From NCBI GenBank assembly GCA_900100325.1, contig LT629697.1, positions 558,001-622,000 on the forward strand: a DNA stretch of 64,000 bases. Reading direction: 5' to 3'. The notes below the pieces were generated by a model, which saw nothing but the letters and a program-made list of their open reading frames with translations, had not been told where the DNA came from and searched no databases. The DNA is from Frankineae bacterium MT45 (GTDB taxonomy: Bacteria; Actinomycetota; Actinomycetes; Mycobacteriales; Jatrophihabitantaceae). Positions 7,685-16,827 of the stretch are shown one piece after another; the stretch's first letter is position 1, and each line of letters opens with the position of its first letter. Both the position numbers and the translations under genes were made by a program.

Positions 7685-8881
7685 TCACACGGCGGCGACT
7701 TCGCAGGCTGACAGCTCGCGGCGGATGCAGTCGAGATAGGTCGTCCCGTACTCCGAGACCTGATCCCAGAGTGGGGCCAGCGGCTGATCGCCCCACCACT
7801 CCAGCAGCAACTTGCCGCGGCCGGCCACCCGGCCATACCCGGCCATCGCCTCGACGAGATCGGAGACCGCATCGTCCGTCCGGCCGGCCAGGGCCGCGGC
7901 CAGGGCGCGCATCTCGATGACCTGACCCTGGTTGTAGATCCGTCCAGCCGGGTCGACGAGGGTGCTGACCTCGGCGAGCATCTGGTACGCCGCTACTGCA
8001 TTTCCTTGTTGAGCAAGCACCTGTGCCTCCAACCAATTGCAGTACTCAGCGTCGACGCCCGATGCGCGAAGCTGTTGAACGAGAATGGCCGCGTCGTCCG
8101 GCTGATTGGCGCCCAGCGCGAGCCGGGCCATGAAGTCGGTGGCCTGCACGAACTCCGGGCCGCGCAGCGGCAGGTCGCGCACTCCGGTGAAGGCGTCGAT
8201 GGCGCCCTGCTGCTGGTCGCAGGCCATCAGGCTCCGCCCCAGATCCAGCAGGACGCGGGCCAGTTCGGAGGGGTCGGTGCAGCCGGCCTCATGCAGTTGC
8301 TGCAACTCGCGCATGCCGAGCACGGCATTGCGGGCGGCCTTGCCACGGGCCTCGTCGGCGTCGACGTAGCCGACGTGGGTCAGTCCCCGGGCCGTCGCGG
8401 CGCCCAGTCGCAGCGCGGAACCGTCGGTGGCACAGACGCGCTCGTGAACCTGGCCGCGCCAGGTGGTCCCCTCGCGGCGGAAGAGCCCGAGCGGGAAGGA
8501 CAGGTAGCTGCTGTCGGCGGTGAGGTGCTGGATCTCCAGGCGGTAGCCGTCCACCTGCGCGATGCCGGCCCCGGCCACCAGGGCGCGCAACTCGGCTGGA
8601 TCGCCGGTGAAGCGCTCGTCGGCGTCGATGCTCAGCACCCAGGTGCCGCGGGCGGCGGCCAGAGCGGCGTTGCGGGCCCGGGCGAAGTCATCGTCCCAGT
8701 AGCCCTCGATGACCCGCGCGCCGAAGGAGCGGGCGAGTTCGATGGTGCCGTCATTCGAGCCGGTGTCGTAGACGACGATCTCGTCGACCAGTGGCTGTAG
8801 CGAGGTTAGGCACTCAGCCAGTCGCGCGTGCTCGTTGCGCACGATCAAGCATGCCGACAGCTTGCAGTCGAGGTTCCCCAC
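7685..8881 (-). CDS. Family 2 glycosyltransferase with TPR-like C-terminus
   Basis: The GT-A domain occupies about residues 6-200: LSACLIVRNEHARLAECL, then IVVYDTGSNDGT, then SIDADER with the metal-binding DxD at 86-88. The C-terminal half (about 220-390) is helical and Ala/Leu-rich, like the tetratricopeptide repeats found in this GT2 subgroup (SunS/WaaE-like). It has no membrane segments and is probably cytoplasmic. The acceptor is unknown, with protein or peptide glycosylation possible. Confidence 0.83.
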   Translation of the reverse strand: MGNLDCKLSACLIVRNEHARLAECLTSLQPLVDEIVVYDTGSNDGTIELARSFGARVIEGYWDDDFARARNAALAAARGTWVLSIDADERFTGDPAELRALVAGAGIAQVDGYRLEIQHLTADSSYLSFPLGLFRREGTTWRGQVHERVCATDGSALRLGAATARGLTHVGYVDADEARGKAARNAVLGMRELQQLHEAGCTDPSELARVLLDLGRSLMACDQQQGAIDAFTGVRDLPLRGPEFVQATDFMARLALGANQPDDAAILVQQLRASGVDAEYCNWLEAQVLAQQGNAVAAYQMLAEVSTLVDPAGRIYNQGQVIEMRALAAALAGRTDDAVSDLVEAMAGYGRVAGRGKLLLEWWGDQPLAPLWDQVSEYGTTYLDCIRRELSACEVAAV

Positions 8882-9408
8882 GGTGATCTGATCGGCCGCG
8901 ACGGTGGCGGTCTTAGGGATTCGGTACTGCGAATCTCAGAAACTTTTCCGAAGGACCGGAGCAGCGACGGCCTTGCAACCGAATCCCCCGATTACGGTAA
9001 ACATGCGCATCGCCGCTCCGGTCTTGCGAAGCCGCTGGGGCCCACTGCGACGTAAGTCAATTCTCCCGTTAGTTGTCTGGTTGCGGCAACATAACCGTTG
9101 AACTAAATCGGTGGGAGTCATCACAAGGGCGATTTCTGACCTCATAATCGCGACACTTCGTGCAAAGTCGTGGGCCAAAACATCTTTGTGTGCCACATTT
9201 CCGGCAGGTTGAACGGGATGTTATCAGCCGGTACTCAATGTACCGGATATATTTCCCTTCCGAAAATGCAGTCGACTTTGCCGCTGATCTGCATCTTTGT
9301 GCATTCCGGGGAAACAACATCTGACCAAATGGAACAAGTCGCAATTATGTCGCGATGACGGGCCCAGGTGAGCCGCAGGAGCCCGTACCCGGCGATTAGA
9401 GTGAAACC
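8882..9408. other. 527-base intergenic region, AT-richer in its second half
   Basis: No supported gene is seen. From about 9050 to 9350 the base composition is clearly more AT-rich than the surroundings. A minus-strand frame (9069-9344) holds CRKCGTQR and CTKCRD, but it has no ribosome-binding site or family similarity I recognise. The upstream part probably contains the promoter of the glycosyltransferase. Confidence 0.4.
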
Positions 9409-9990
9409 ATGTTCCTTGCGACCACCGACGAGGGCAACGCGCTGCTCGAACGCGACCCGCTGGCCCTGCTCGTCGGCATGCTGCTCGATCAGCAGATCCC
9501 CATGGAGAAGGCCTTCACCTCGCCGTCGGTGCTGCGCGACCGGCTCGGCGGTGACGCCTCCGGTGCGCTGGACGCCCACGAGATAGCGGCCTGTGATCCG
9601 GTGAAATTCGAGGAGATCTTCCGGCAGCCACCGGCGCTGCACCGCTTCCCGGCCGCCATGGCCAAGCGGGTTCAGGCGCTGGCCGAGATCCTCGTGGCCG
9701 ACTACGACGGCGACGCGCAGCGCGTCTGGGCTGACGTGAAGGACGGCCAGGAACTGGTGAGACGGATCGGCGCGCTGCCGGGATTCGGCGACCAGAAGGC
9801 GCGGATCTTCGCCGCGCTGCTGGGCAAGCAGTACGGAGTTCAGCCAGCCGGTTGGCGGGAGGCGGCCGGTGCTTACGGCGAAGCCGGTGCCCAGCGATCG
9901 GTGGCGGATGTGGTGGACGCCAAATCTCTGCTTGCGGTCCGCGCGACCAAGCAGGCCGCGAAACAAGCCGCGAAAGACGCGGCGAAATAG
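9409..9990 (+). CDS. HhH-GPD-type base-excision repair protein
   Basis: A 193-aa protein with the helix-hairpin-helix segment GALPGFGDQKARIFAALLG at about residues 124-142. The N-terminal helical part DPLALLVGMLLDQQIPMEKAF matches the DNA-glycosylase fold. The usual catalytic Lys/Asp after the hairpin is not obvious, as in the actinobacterial subgroup sometimes misnamed HesB-like. The C-terminal tail is Ala/Lys-rich with three AK-type repeats (KQAAKQAAKDAAK), probably DNA-binding. The biochemical activity is unproven. Confidence 0.8.
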   Translation: MFLATTDEGNALLERDPLALLVGMLLDQQIPMEKAFTSPSVLRDRLGGDASGALDAHEIAACDPVKFEEIFRQPPALHRFPAAMAKRVQALAEILVADYDGDAQRVWADVKDGQELVRRIGALPGFGDQKARIFAALLGKQYGVQPAGWREAAGAYGEAGAQRSVADVVDAKSLLAVRATKQAAKQAAKDAAK

Positions 9991-10144
9991 GCGAGACCGA
10001 CGTGATCCCGCGGCGCTGACCCGGCTACGCGTTAGTCACCTATAAATCGGGTGAAGCGCACCGGGAGTGCAAGAATGCATGAGGTCGGCCCACAACGACG
10101 TGTGCCTACCCCCCCGAAAAGGTTGAACGCCGCGATGAGCAGCC

Positions 10145-13100
10145 ATGACGAATGATCTCGACAGCGACACCCTCACGAAGGTGTTCCTCCGCCGCTATCT
10201 GGCCCAAGCCCAGACCCAGCTCAGTAACCGTGACCTGGCCCAACTGGACGACGCCGCCCAGCAGCACCTCGCGCTGGGTCGGGTCCGTCCGTCGGAGGCG
10301 AATCTGGTCAGCGTCACTCACCTGGACGGCGACACGAGTGCCATCGACATCGTCACCGACGACGCGCCGTACCTCGTCGACTCGGTGCGGGCCGAGCTGG
10401 AGCGTCTCGGCTACGAGGTAGAGGCGGTGCTGCACCCGCAGCTGGTGGTACGCCGCGACGAAGCCGGGAACCTTCTCGAGGTCTTCGACCTCGATGACGA
10501 CGCCGAACTGCCGGCCGGAGTGATCACCGAATCGTGGATCCACACCGAGGTCGAGGCCCTCAGCGTCGAGCAGGAGTCACTGATCCGCGCCGAACTGCAA
10601 CTGGCGCTGCAGGACGTCCACTACGCGGTTGACGACGCGCCCGAGACGTACGCGCTGGCCCGGTCGCTGGCCGACGGTCTGGCCGCGGACCCCGGGCAGT
10701 TCGACCGGGCTGCCAGCGCTGAGGCCGGCGAGCTGCTGCGCTGGCTCGTCGACGGCAACTGCATGATCGTCGGGCACGCGGCCTACTCGGCCAATGAACT
10801 GGCCAGCGGTGGCAACCCGTCCGAAGGGGAGCTGCGCGGCGTGCTGCGGGGCGACACCAAACTCTCGCCACTGGAGATCCTGCCGGCCTTCCGCAGCGGG
10901 GCACCGCTAGTCATCTTCAAGTCCCCGCTCGTCTCGCGGGTGCGCCGCTCCGACCGGTATGACTGCATCACGGTGGTGACCGCGGCCCAGGACGGCTCCG
11001 GCCAGACCATCCATGTTTTCCTGGGTCTCATCATCGACACCGGCGAGGAGTGGATGGCCCGGGTGCCCGTCGTGCGCAAGCGCGTCGGCGAGATCATGCG
11101 CCGCTCCGGGGTGCGACCCAACAGCCACACCGGGCGTCAACTGCTGGCCGCGCTGCGCACGCTGCCCCGCGACGAGCTGCTCGCCGCGCCCACCGCTGAC
11201 CTGCTGCGGCTGGCCGAACTGGTGATGGACCGGGCCGAGCAGGATCGCGTCGGCGTCTTCGCCCGGGTGCATCTGAACCGTGATTTCGTCACCGTTCTGG
11301 TGTATTTCGCGGCTGATCGCCTCGGGCCGGAGACCCGGCGCAAGGTCGCCAAGACGGTGATGAGCTACTGGCCAGGGACCGTCATCTCCCGCGACGACCG
11401 CATCGTCGAACTGGGTCTGGCTCGCATGCAGTTCCTCATCGCGCTACGCCCCAACGTGCCCACCCCGCAGCCCGATCGCCAGGTGGTCGAGGCCGAGGTG
11501 GCCCGGTTGACCCGTCGCTGGAGCGACGACCTGGCCGACCTGCTCACCATCGCCGCCGGCGAGGAGCGGGCCCGGACGCTGCTGCCGCAGTACTCCGGAG
11601 CTTTCCCCGAGGCCTACAAGGCTGATTTCAGCGCCAGCACCGCGGTGACCGACGTGGCCCGTCTGGACGAACTGCCGCCCGACGACGGCCTCGCCTTCCA
11701 GCTCTACACGCCGGCCGCCGGGGAGCAGGCCGACCGGCGCCTGAAGATCTACCGCACCGGACGCCCGCTCTCGCTGGCCCGGACGCTGCCGATCCTCTCC
11801 CAGATGGGGATCGAGGTGCTGGACGAGCGACCGTACGAGCTGAACCGCCCCGGCTCGCTGAAGGCCTGGATCTACGACTTCGGTTTCGCCGTGCCGCACG
11901 AGGTGAACCTCGACGCCGAACGGGCCGCCGACGTCATCGACACGCTCCGCTCGCTCTGGCGCGGGGAGATCGAGCAGGACGGCCTCAACGCGCTGGTGCT
12001 CCGGGCCCGGATGACGTGGTGGCAGGTGAACGTGCTGCGCGCATACGTGAAGTACCTGCGCCAGGCCGGGATCCCCTTCAGCCAGGGGTACGTCGTGCAG
12101 GCCCTCACCGACTACCCCCTGATCGCCCGGATGCTGGTCGAGCTTTTCGAGGTGCGCTTCGACCCCGACCGTGAAGGGCTTCCGCACGTATCAGGTACCA
12201 ACGGCTCGACCACGCCCGACGACCTGGATCTCACGGTCGATCGTCCGATCCTCGACCAGATCAACGAGGCGCTCGGCGACGTGGCCAGCCTCGATCAGGA
12301 CCGGATCCTGCGCTCGCTCCTCGGCCTCATCTCGGCCACCCTGCGCACCAACGCATTTCAGCACGAGAGCAGCTCGGCCCTGGCCATCAAGCTCGATCCG
12401 CGGCGGGTCGCCGAACTACCCGAACCCCGCCCGCGGTATGAGATCTGGGTCTACTCGCCCCGGGTCGAGGGCGTCCACCTGCGGTTCGGTGCCATTGCCC
12501 GCGGCGGACTGCGCTGGTCGGACCGGCGCGAGGATTTCCGCACCGAGGTGCTCGGCTTGGTGAAGGCCCAGATGGTGAAGAACGCGGTCATCGTGCCGGT
12601 CGGGGCCAAGGGGGGCTTCGTCTGCAAGCAGCTACCCGACCCGCAGACCGACCGGGAGGCCTGGCTGGCCGAGGGGATCGCCTGCTACCGCCTCTTCATC
12701 CGCGGCATGCTCGACCTCACCGACAACTATGCCGCCGACGGCTCCGGCAAGGTCGTCGTCCCCGAGGGTGTGCGCCGCTACGACGCCGACGATCCGTATC
12801 TGGTGGTCGCCGCCGACAAGGGGACTGCGACCTTCAGCGACATCGCCAACGGCATCGCCATCGACTACGGATTCTGGCTCGGTGACGCCTTCGCCTCCGG
12901 CGGTTCGGTGGGGTATGACCACAAGGCGATGGGGATCACGGCCCGCGGTGCCTGGGAGTCGGTGAAGTTCCACTTCCGCGAACTCGGCGTCAACACCCAG
13001 ACCGACGACTTCACCGTGGTCGGTATCGGCGACATGTCCGGCGATGTCTTCGGCAACGGCATGCTGCTGTCGGAGCACATCCGGCTGGTCGCCGCCTTCG

Positions 13101-14911
13101 ACCACCGGCACATCTTCCTCGACCCCAACCCGGTGTCGGCGACCTCCTTCCCGGAGCGGCAGCGTCTCTTCGGGCTCCCGCGCTCCAGCTGGGGCGACTA
13201 CGACCGGAGCCTGATCTCTGAAGGTGGCGGGGTCTTCCCCCGCACTTTGAAGGCGATTCCGATCTCGCCCGAGATCCGGGCCGCGCTCGCCATCGAGAGC
13301 GACGCCGCGACGATGACGCCGCAGGAGCTGATCCGGGCCATCCTCACCGCCCGGGTGGACCTCCTCTTCAACGGCGGCGTGGGTACGTACGTGAAGGCCT
13401 CGACCGAGGTGAACGCCGCCGCCGGTGACAAGGCCAACGACGCCGTCCGCATCGACGGCAACCAGCTGCGGGTCCAGGTGGTGGGTGAGGGCGGCAACCT
13501 CGGCTTCACCCAGCCCGGACGCATCGAATTCGCCCGCAACGGCGGCCGGATCAACACCGACGCGATCGACAACTCGGCCGGCGTCGACACCTCCGACCAC
13601 GAGGTGAACGTCAAGATCCTCCTCGATCGTCTGGTCGCCGCGAAGTCACTGCCGGCGGCGGAGCGCAACATCCTGCTGGCCTCGGCCACCGACGCGGTGG
13701 CCGAGCATGTACTGCGAGACAACTACGAGCAGAACGTGCTGCTGGGGATAGGGCGCCGCAACGCCGCCCGGATGATCAGCGTCCACGGTCGCTTCATCAA
13801 CAGCATGGAGGCGTCCGGGCAACTGGACCGGGCGCTGGAGTTCCTGCCGTCGGAGAAGGAACTGGCGGCCCGCCGGGTGGCCGGTGACGGGCTCACCTCG
13901 CCTGAGCTCGCGGTCCTCGTCGCCTACGCGAAGATGACCCTGGCCGAGCGGATCGACGACTCCACCCTGCCCGACGAGCCCTGGTTCCAGCGGGTGCTCA
14001 GCGGTTACTTCCCGCCGCAGATCCTGCAGCGGGCCGCCGGCGGCCTGCAGACCCACCCGCTGCACCGGGAGATCATCACCACCTGCGTCGTCAACGACCT
14101 GGTAAACCGCAGCGGAACTACCTTCGTGCACCGCGTGGTCGAGGAGACGGGCGCCGACGTCGCTCAGATCGCGCGGGCCTACACAGTGGTGCGGGAGATC
14201 TTCGGCCTCGAGGCGCTCTGGCGCGACATCGAGGCGCTGGACAACGTGGTGCCGACCGCGGCCCAGTTCGCCGGCTATCAGGAGACCCGTCGCCTCATCG
14301 ACCGGGCCACCCGCTGGTTCGTCGACGTGCGCTTCCCGATCACCGACGTGGCCAGCGAGGTCGAGCGATTCGGCCCGACCATCGCCTCCCTCACCCCCAA
14401 GGTGCGCGGGCTGCTCGGGTCGGTCGAGGGGGCGAACCTGGAGGGCGAGATCCAGCGCCTGAAGGACGTCGGCCTGCCCGACGAGATCGCGCTGCGGACG
14501 GCCGAGCTGCTCACCGCCTTCCTGCTCCTGGACGTCGTCGAGATCGCGGTGGCCACCGACCAGCCGGCCGAGCAGGTGGCCGCGCTGCACTTCCAGGCGT
14601 CGGAGATGTTCCGGGTGGACGAGCTACTGAACATGATCACCGCCCTACCCCGCGAGGATCGCTGGTCGGCGCTGGCCCGGGCCGCACTGCGCTATGACGT
14701 CTATGCCGCGCTGTCGGCGATCACGCGGGGAGTTCTGGCCAGTACCCCGGCCTCCGACCCGCCGGCCGATCGGCTCGAGCAGTGGCGCGATGGCAATGTG
14801 GAGCGGGTGAGCCGCACACTGACCACAATCGGTGAGGCACTGGCCCGGGACAACGTCGATCTGGCGACGCTCTCGGTCGCGCTCCGGGTGATGCGCAGCC
14901 TGCCGGTCTGA
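10145..14911 (+). CDS. gdh: Large NAD-dependent glutamate dehydrogenase (GDH2, 180-kDa class)
   Basis: It oxidises glutamate to 2-oxoglutarate and ammonium with NAD. At 1588 aa it has the length of the L-180 class (mycobacterial Rv2476c). Residues 1-700 are the ACT/helical regulatory part. The catalytic domain lies at about 770-1250 and contains GGLRWSDRREDFRTEVLGL, KAQMVKNAVIVPVGAKGGF and VVGIGDMSGDVFGNG. A long C-terminal helical region follows. ATG 10145 is preceded by an overlapping 6-codon ORF (10135-10155, ATG AGC AGC CAT GAC GAA TGA). In mycobacteria this enzyme is inhibited by GarA; no GarA gene lies in the window. Confidence 0.95.
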   Translation: MTNDLDSDTLTKVFLRRYLAQAQTQLSNRDLAQLDDAAQQHLALGRVRPSEANLVSVTHLDGDTSAIDIVTDDAPYLVDSVRAELERLGYEVEAVLHPQLVVRRDEAGNLLEVFDLDDDAELPAGVITESWIHTEVEALSVEQESLIRAELQLALQDVHYAVDDAPETYALARSLADGLAADPGQFDRAASAEAGELLRWLVDGNCMIVGHAAYSANELASGGNPSEGELRGVLRGDTKLSPLEILPAFRSGAPLVIFKSPLVSRVRRSDRYDCITVVTAAQDGSGQTIHVFLGLIIDTGEEWMARVPVVRKRVGEIMRRSGVRPNSHTGRQLLAALRTLPRDELLAAPTADLLRLAELVMDRAEQDRVGVFARVHLNRDFVTVLVYFAADRLGPETRRKVAKTVMSYWPGTVISRDDRIVELGLARMQFLIALRPNVPTPQPDRQVVEAEVARLTRRWSDDLADLLTIAAGEERARTLLPQYSGAFPEAYKADFSASTAVTDVARLDELPPDDGLAFQLYTPAAGEQADRRLKIYRTGRPLSLARTLPILSQMGIEVLDERPYELNRPGSLKAWIYDFGFAVPHEVNLDAERAADVIDTLRSLWRGEIEQDGLNALVLRARMTWWQVNVLRAYVKYLRQAGIPFSQGYVVQALTDYPLIARMLVELFEVRFDPDREGLPHVSGTNGSTTPDDLDLTVDRPILDQINEALGDVASLDQDRILRSLLGLISATLRTNAFQHESSSALAIKLDPRRVAELPEPRPRYEIWVYSPRVEGVHLRFGAIARGGLRWSDRREDFRTEVLGLVKAQMVKNAVIVPVGAKGGFVCKQLPDPQTDREAWLAEGIACYRLFIRGMLDLTDNYAADGSGKVVVPEGVRRYDADDPYLVVAADKGTATFSDIANGIAIDYGFWLGDAFASGGSVGYDHKAMGITARGAWESVKFHFRELGVNTQTDDFTVVGIGDMSGDVFGNGMLLSEHIRLVAAFDHRHIFLDPNPVSATSFPERQRLFGLPRSSWGDYDRSLISEGGGVFPRTLKAIPISPEIRAALAIESDAATMTPQELIRAILTARVDLLFNGGVGTYVKASTEVNAAAGDKANDAVRIDGNQLRVQVVGEGGNLGFTQPGRIEFARNGGRINTDAIDNSAGVDTSDHEVNVKILLDRLVAAKSLPAAERNILLASATDAVAEHVLRDNYEQNVLLGIGRRNAARMISVHGRFINSMEASGQLDRALEFLPSEKELAARRVAGDGLTSPELAVLVAYAKMTLAERIDDSTLPDEPWFQRVLSGYFPPQILQRAAGGLQTHPLHREIITTCVVNDLVNRSGTTFVHRVVEETGADVAQIARAYTVVREIFGLEALWRDIEALDNVVPTAAQFAGYQETRRLIDRATRWFVDVRFPITDVASEVERFGPTIASLTPKVRGLLGSVEGANLEGEIQRLKDVGLPDEIALRTAELLTAFLLLDVVEIAVATDQPAEQVAALHFQASEMFRVDELLNMITALPREDRWSALARAALRYDVYAALSAITRGVLASTPASDPPADRLEQWRDGNVERVSRTLTTIGEALARDNVDLATLSVALRVMRSLPV

Positions 14912-14917
14912 ACCGGG

Positions 14918-15322
14918 CTAGGAGACGCCGACCGGCGTGCGTCGGACGGCGAGCTCGGCCCAGACGGTGGTCGTCGTCGCCGAGCGCTCGACGCCCCAGC
15001 GATCGGCGAGCGCGTCGACGATGCGCAGCCCGCGCCCCCCGGACTCATAGGTCGCGCCGTCGCGTATGTGGGGGGCCTGGGCGCCGCCGCCGTCGGTGAC
15101 CCGCAGCAGCACGGCACCGTCGCGCAGATCCCAGCTGACCTCGATGCGACCGAAGTCGAGCGGCCGGGCGTGCCGGATCGAATTCACCAGCAGCTCGCCG
15201 AGGACGAGTTCGGCGTCGTCGATGAAGTCCCGGTCGAGGGAGAGTTCCTGCAGCGTGTTGGCCAGCCCGTGGCGCACGGCGGTGACGCTATCGGCGTCAG
15301 GCGACGCCCATGTGGTGAACAT
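14918..15322 (-). CDS. HATPase_c_2 ATP-binding protein (anti-sigma factor/RsbW-like)
   Basis: A single GHKL ATPase domain. The N-box is ELLVNSIRHA, the G1 box VTDGGG and the G2 box GRGLRIV. Such small proteins in actinomycetes act as anti-sigma kinases or as uncharacterised regulators. ATG 15322 has GAAGGGG upstream and is preferred to the GTG at 15346. It is convergent with gdh, with 6 bases between the stops. No anti-sigma antagonist or sigma gene is adjacent. Confidence 0.82.
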   Translation of the reverse strand: MFTTWASPDADSVTAVRHGLANTLQELSLDRDFIDDAELVLGELLVNSIRHARPLDFGRIEVSWDLRDGAVLLRVTDGGGAQAPHIRDGATYESGGRGLRIVDALADRWGVERSATTTTVWAELAVRRTPVGVS

Positions 15323-15438
15323 GTGCGTACCCCTTCCCGTGCTCACGCTGGCGAATCCCGCTGGACAGCTACCCTTATGCCCGCCGATCCCGATCGATAA
15401 ACCTGTGCCTGCCTATCGGCTCGAAAGCGGGCTCACGC

Positions 15439-16398
15439 TCATCTAACCTCAGCCAGACGCGAGAGCACCATTTCCGGGCGGTTCGAGATGATCGCGTCGA
15501 CTCCCAGTCGCAGCACGTAGTCGATGTCTTCGGGCTCGTCCACCGTCCAGACGTAGACGAACGACCCGCGCTCGTGGGCGCGGTCGACGTATCCCGGGTT
15601 GGCCCGCAGGATGTGCAGCCCGGGCCCGCTGATCGGAACCCCGACCGGAAGGGACCCGTCCCGGCGTCCGGGGAGCAGCCACTCGGTGAGGAGCACGGTC
15701 GGCAGTTCGGGCGCCAGCAGCCGGATCCGGCGCAGGGCCAGTGGGGCGAAACTCATCACGGTCACGGGCGCGTCCTTGGCCCGGGCCTGGTCGAAGGGGC
15801 GCGGGCGCTGGCGCTCCTCCTCCGGATCGGCGAGCTTGCCGGCCCAGCCGAAACGCTGCAGGGCCTTCACCACCTCGATCTCGACCAGCCCGGCGTAGCG
15901 CGTCGGGTGCTTCGTCTCGACGAGCAGCCGCACCGGCCGGGGAGCGTCGCGCACGAGGCCGAGTAGCCGCTCGAAGGTCAGCACCCGGCCGTCGTTGTCC
16001 TCATCCGGTGCCACTCCGGCCAGGTAAGCGTCGCTCTTCCAGGAGGCGAAGTCGAGGCTCTCCAGCCGCTTCAGATCCATCGCGCTCACCGCCCCCCGTC
16101 CGTCCGAGGTGCGGTTCACCGTCCGGTCGTGGACACAGACGAGGTGCCCGTCGCTGGTCAGGCGGACGTCACACTCCAGCGCGTCGGCGCCCCGCTCGAT
16201 CGCCGCCTTGTAGGCGGCCAGGGTGTGCTCGGCGACGTCGAAGGAGGAGCCGCGGTGGGCCACTACGAGCGGGCGCTCGACCCGGGGAAGTGGCGGACGG
16301 GTGCGTTCGGAGATTCGGGCTCGCACCAGGCTGGCCGGGGTAGGTCGAGTCTGCGGGCTGCGAAGCCGTTCGCGCGGGGGCACGGCTTCATTTTGCAT
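15439..16398 (-). CDS. Glycerophosphodiester phosphodiesterase family protein
   Basis: The GDPD TIM-barrel motifs are present: VVAHRG (His48-Arg49), ALECDVRLTSDG (Glu75, Asp77) and VHDRTVNRTSDG (His90-Asp91). VETKHPTRY and the late YVWTVDEPEDIDYVLRLGVDAIISNRPE segment also match the family. It would hydrolyse glycerophosphodiesters to glycerol-3-phosphate and an alcohol. There is no signal peptide, so it is probably cytoplasmic. ATG 16398 is chosen; the longer upstream extension has no family similarity. Confidence 0.88.
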   Translation of the reverse strand: MQNEAVPPRERLRSPQTRPTPASLVRARISERTRPPLPRVERPLVVAHRGSSFDVAEHTLAAYKAAIERGADALECDVRLTSDGHLVCVHDRTVNRTSDGRGAVSAMDLKRLESLDFASWKSDAYLAGVAPDEDNDGRVLTFERLLGLVRDAPRPVRLLVETKHPTRYAGLVEIEVVKALQRFGWAGKLADPEEERQRPRPFDQARAKDAPVTVMSFAPLALRRIRLLAPELPTVLLTEWLLPGRRDGSLPVGVPISGPGLHILRANPGYVDRAHERGSFVYVWTVDEPEDIDYVLRLGVDAIISNRPEMVLSRLAEVR

Positions 16399-16464
16399 CG
16401 CGAAGGTGGCGAAGTCCTGACGAACCGGTGAATGTCGGGTTCGCAATGAGCGCTCGCGATGGGG

Positions 16465-16812
16465 TTACGCCACTTGGGGCGCGGTGCCGTCCTCGCTGAT
16501 CATCGCCTTGCCGGAGGTGGCCCAGGCCAGCATGCCGCCGTCGAGGTTCGTCGCCGTATACCCCTGCTGGTTGAGCCAGGCGGTGACCTGGGCCGAGCGG
16601 CCGCCCATCTTGCAGACGACCACGATGTTCGCGTCCGGGGTGATCGCGCCGGGTTCGTAGTTCAGGCGCTGCGGCAACTGATTCATCGGCACATGCAGGG
16701 CGCCGTCGATATGCCCGGCGTTCCACTCGAAGTCCTCGCGGACGTCCAGTAGCAGCGCGTCGCCCGGAATCTCGCTGACGTCGACGGTGGGGATCTGGTG
16801 ATGGTGGTGCAT
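16465..16812 (-). CDS. Single-domain rhodanese-like protein
   Basis: A 115-aa rhodanese domain with the CH2A-type LLDVREDFEWNAGHIDGALHVP and the active-site loop CKMGGRSAQ, where Cys67 is the persulfide-carrying residue. It is probably a cytoplasmic sulfurtransferase. The N-terminus has a natural HHHH run (residues 2-5). It follows the Fpg/Nei gene by 15 bases on the same strand and is probably co-transcribed. Confidence 0.9.
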   Translation of the reverse strand: MHHHHQIPTVDVSEIPGDALLLDVREDFEWNAGHIDGALHVPMNQLPQRLNYEPGAITPDANIVVVCKMGGRSAQVTAWLNQQGYTATNLDGGMLAWATSGKAMISEDGTAPQVA

Positions 16813-16827
16813 TCTGCCCAGTCTGCC

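Noticed and set aside
9069-9344. Cys-rich 91-aa minus-strand frame (CRKCG, CTKCRD)
   Set aside because: No ribosome-binding site and no recognised family; kept only as part of the AT-rich gap observation.
12632-13600. Minus-strand frame opposite gdh
   Set aside because: Val/Gly/Arg-rich shadow of the catalytic domain of gdh; no start signal.
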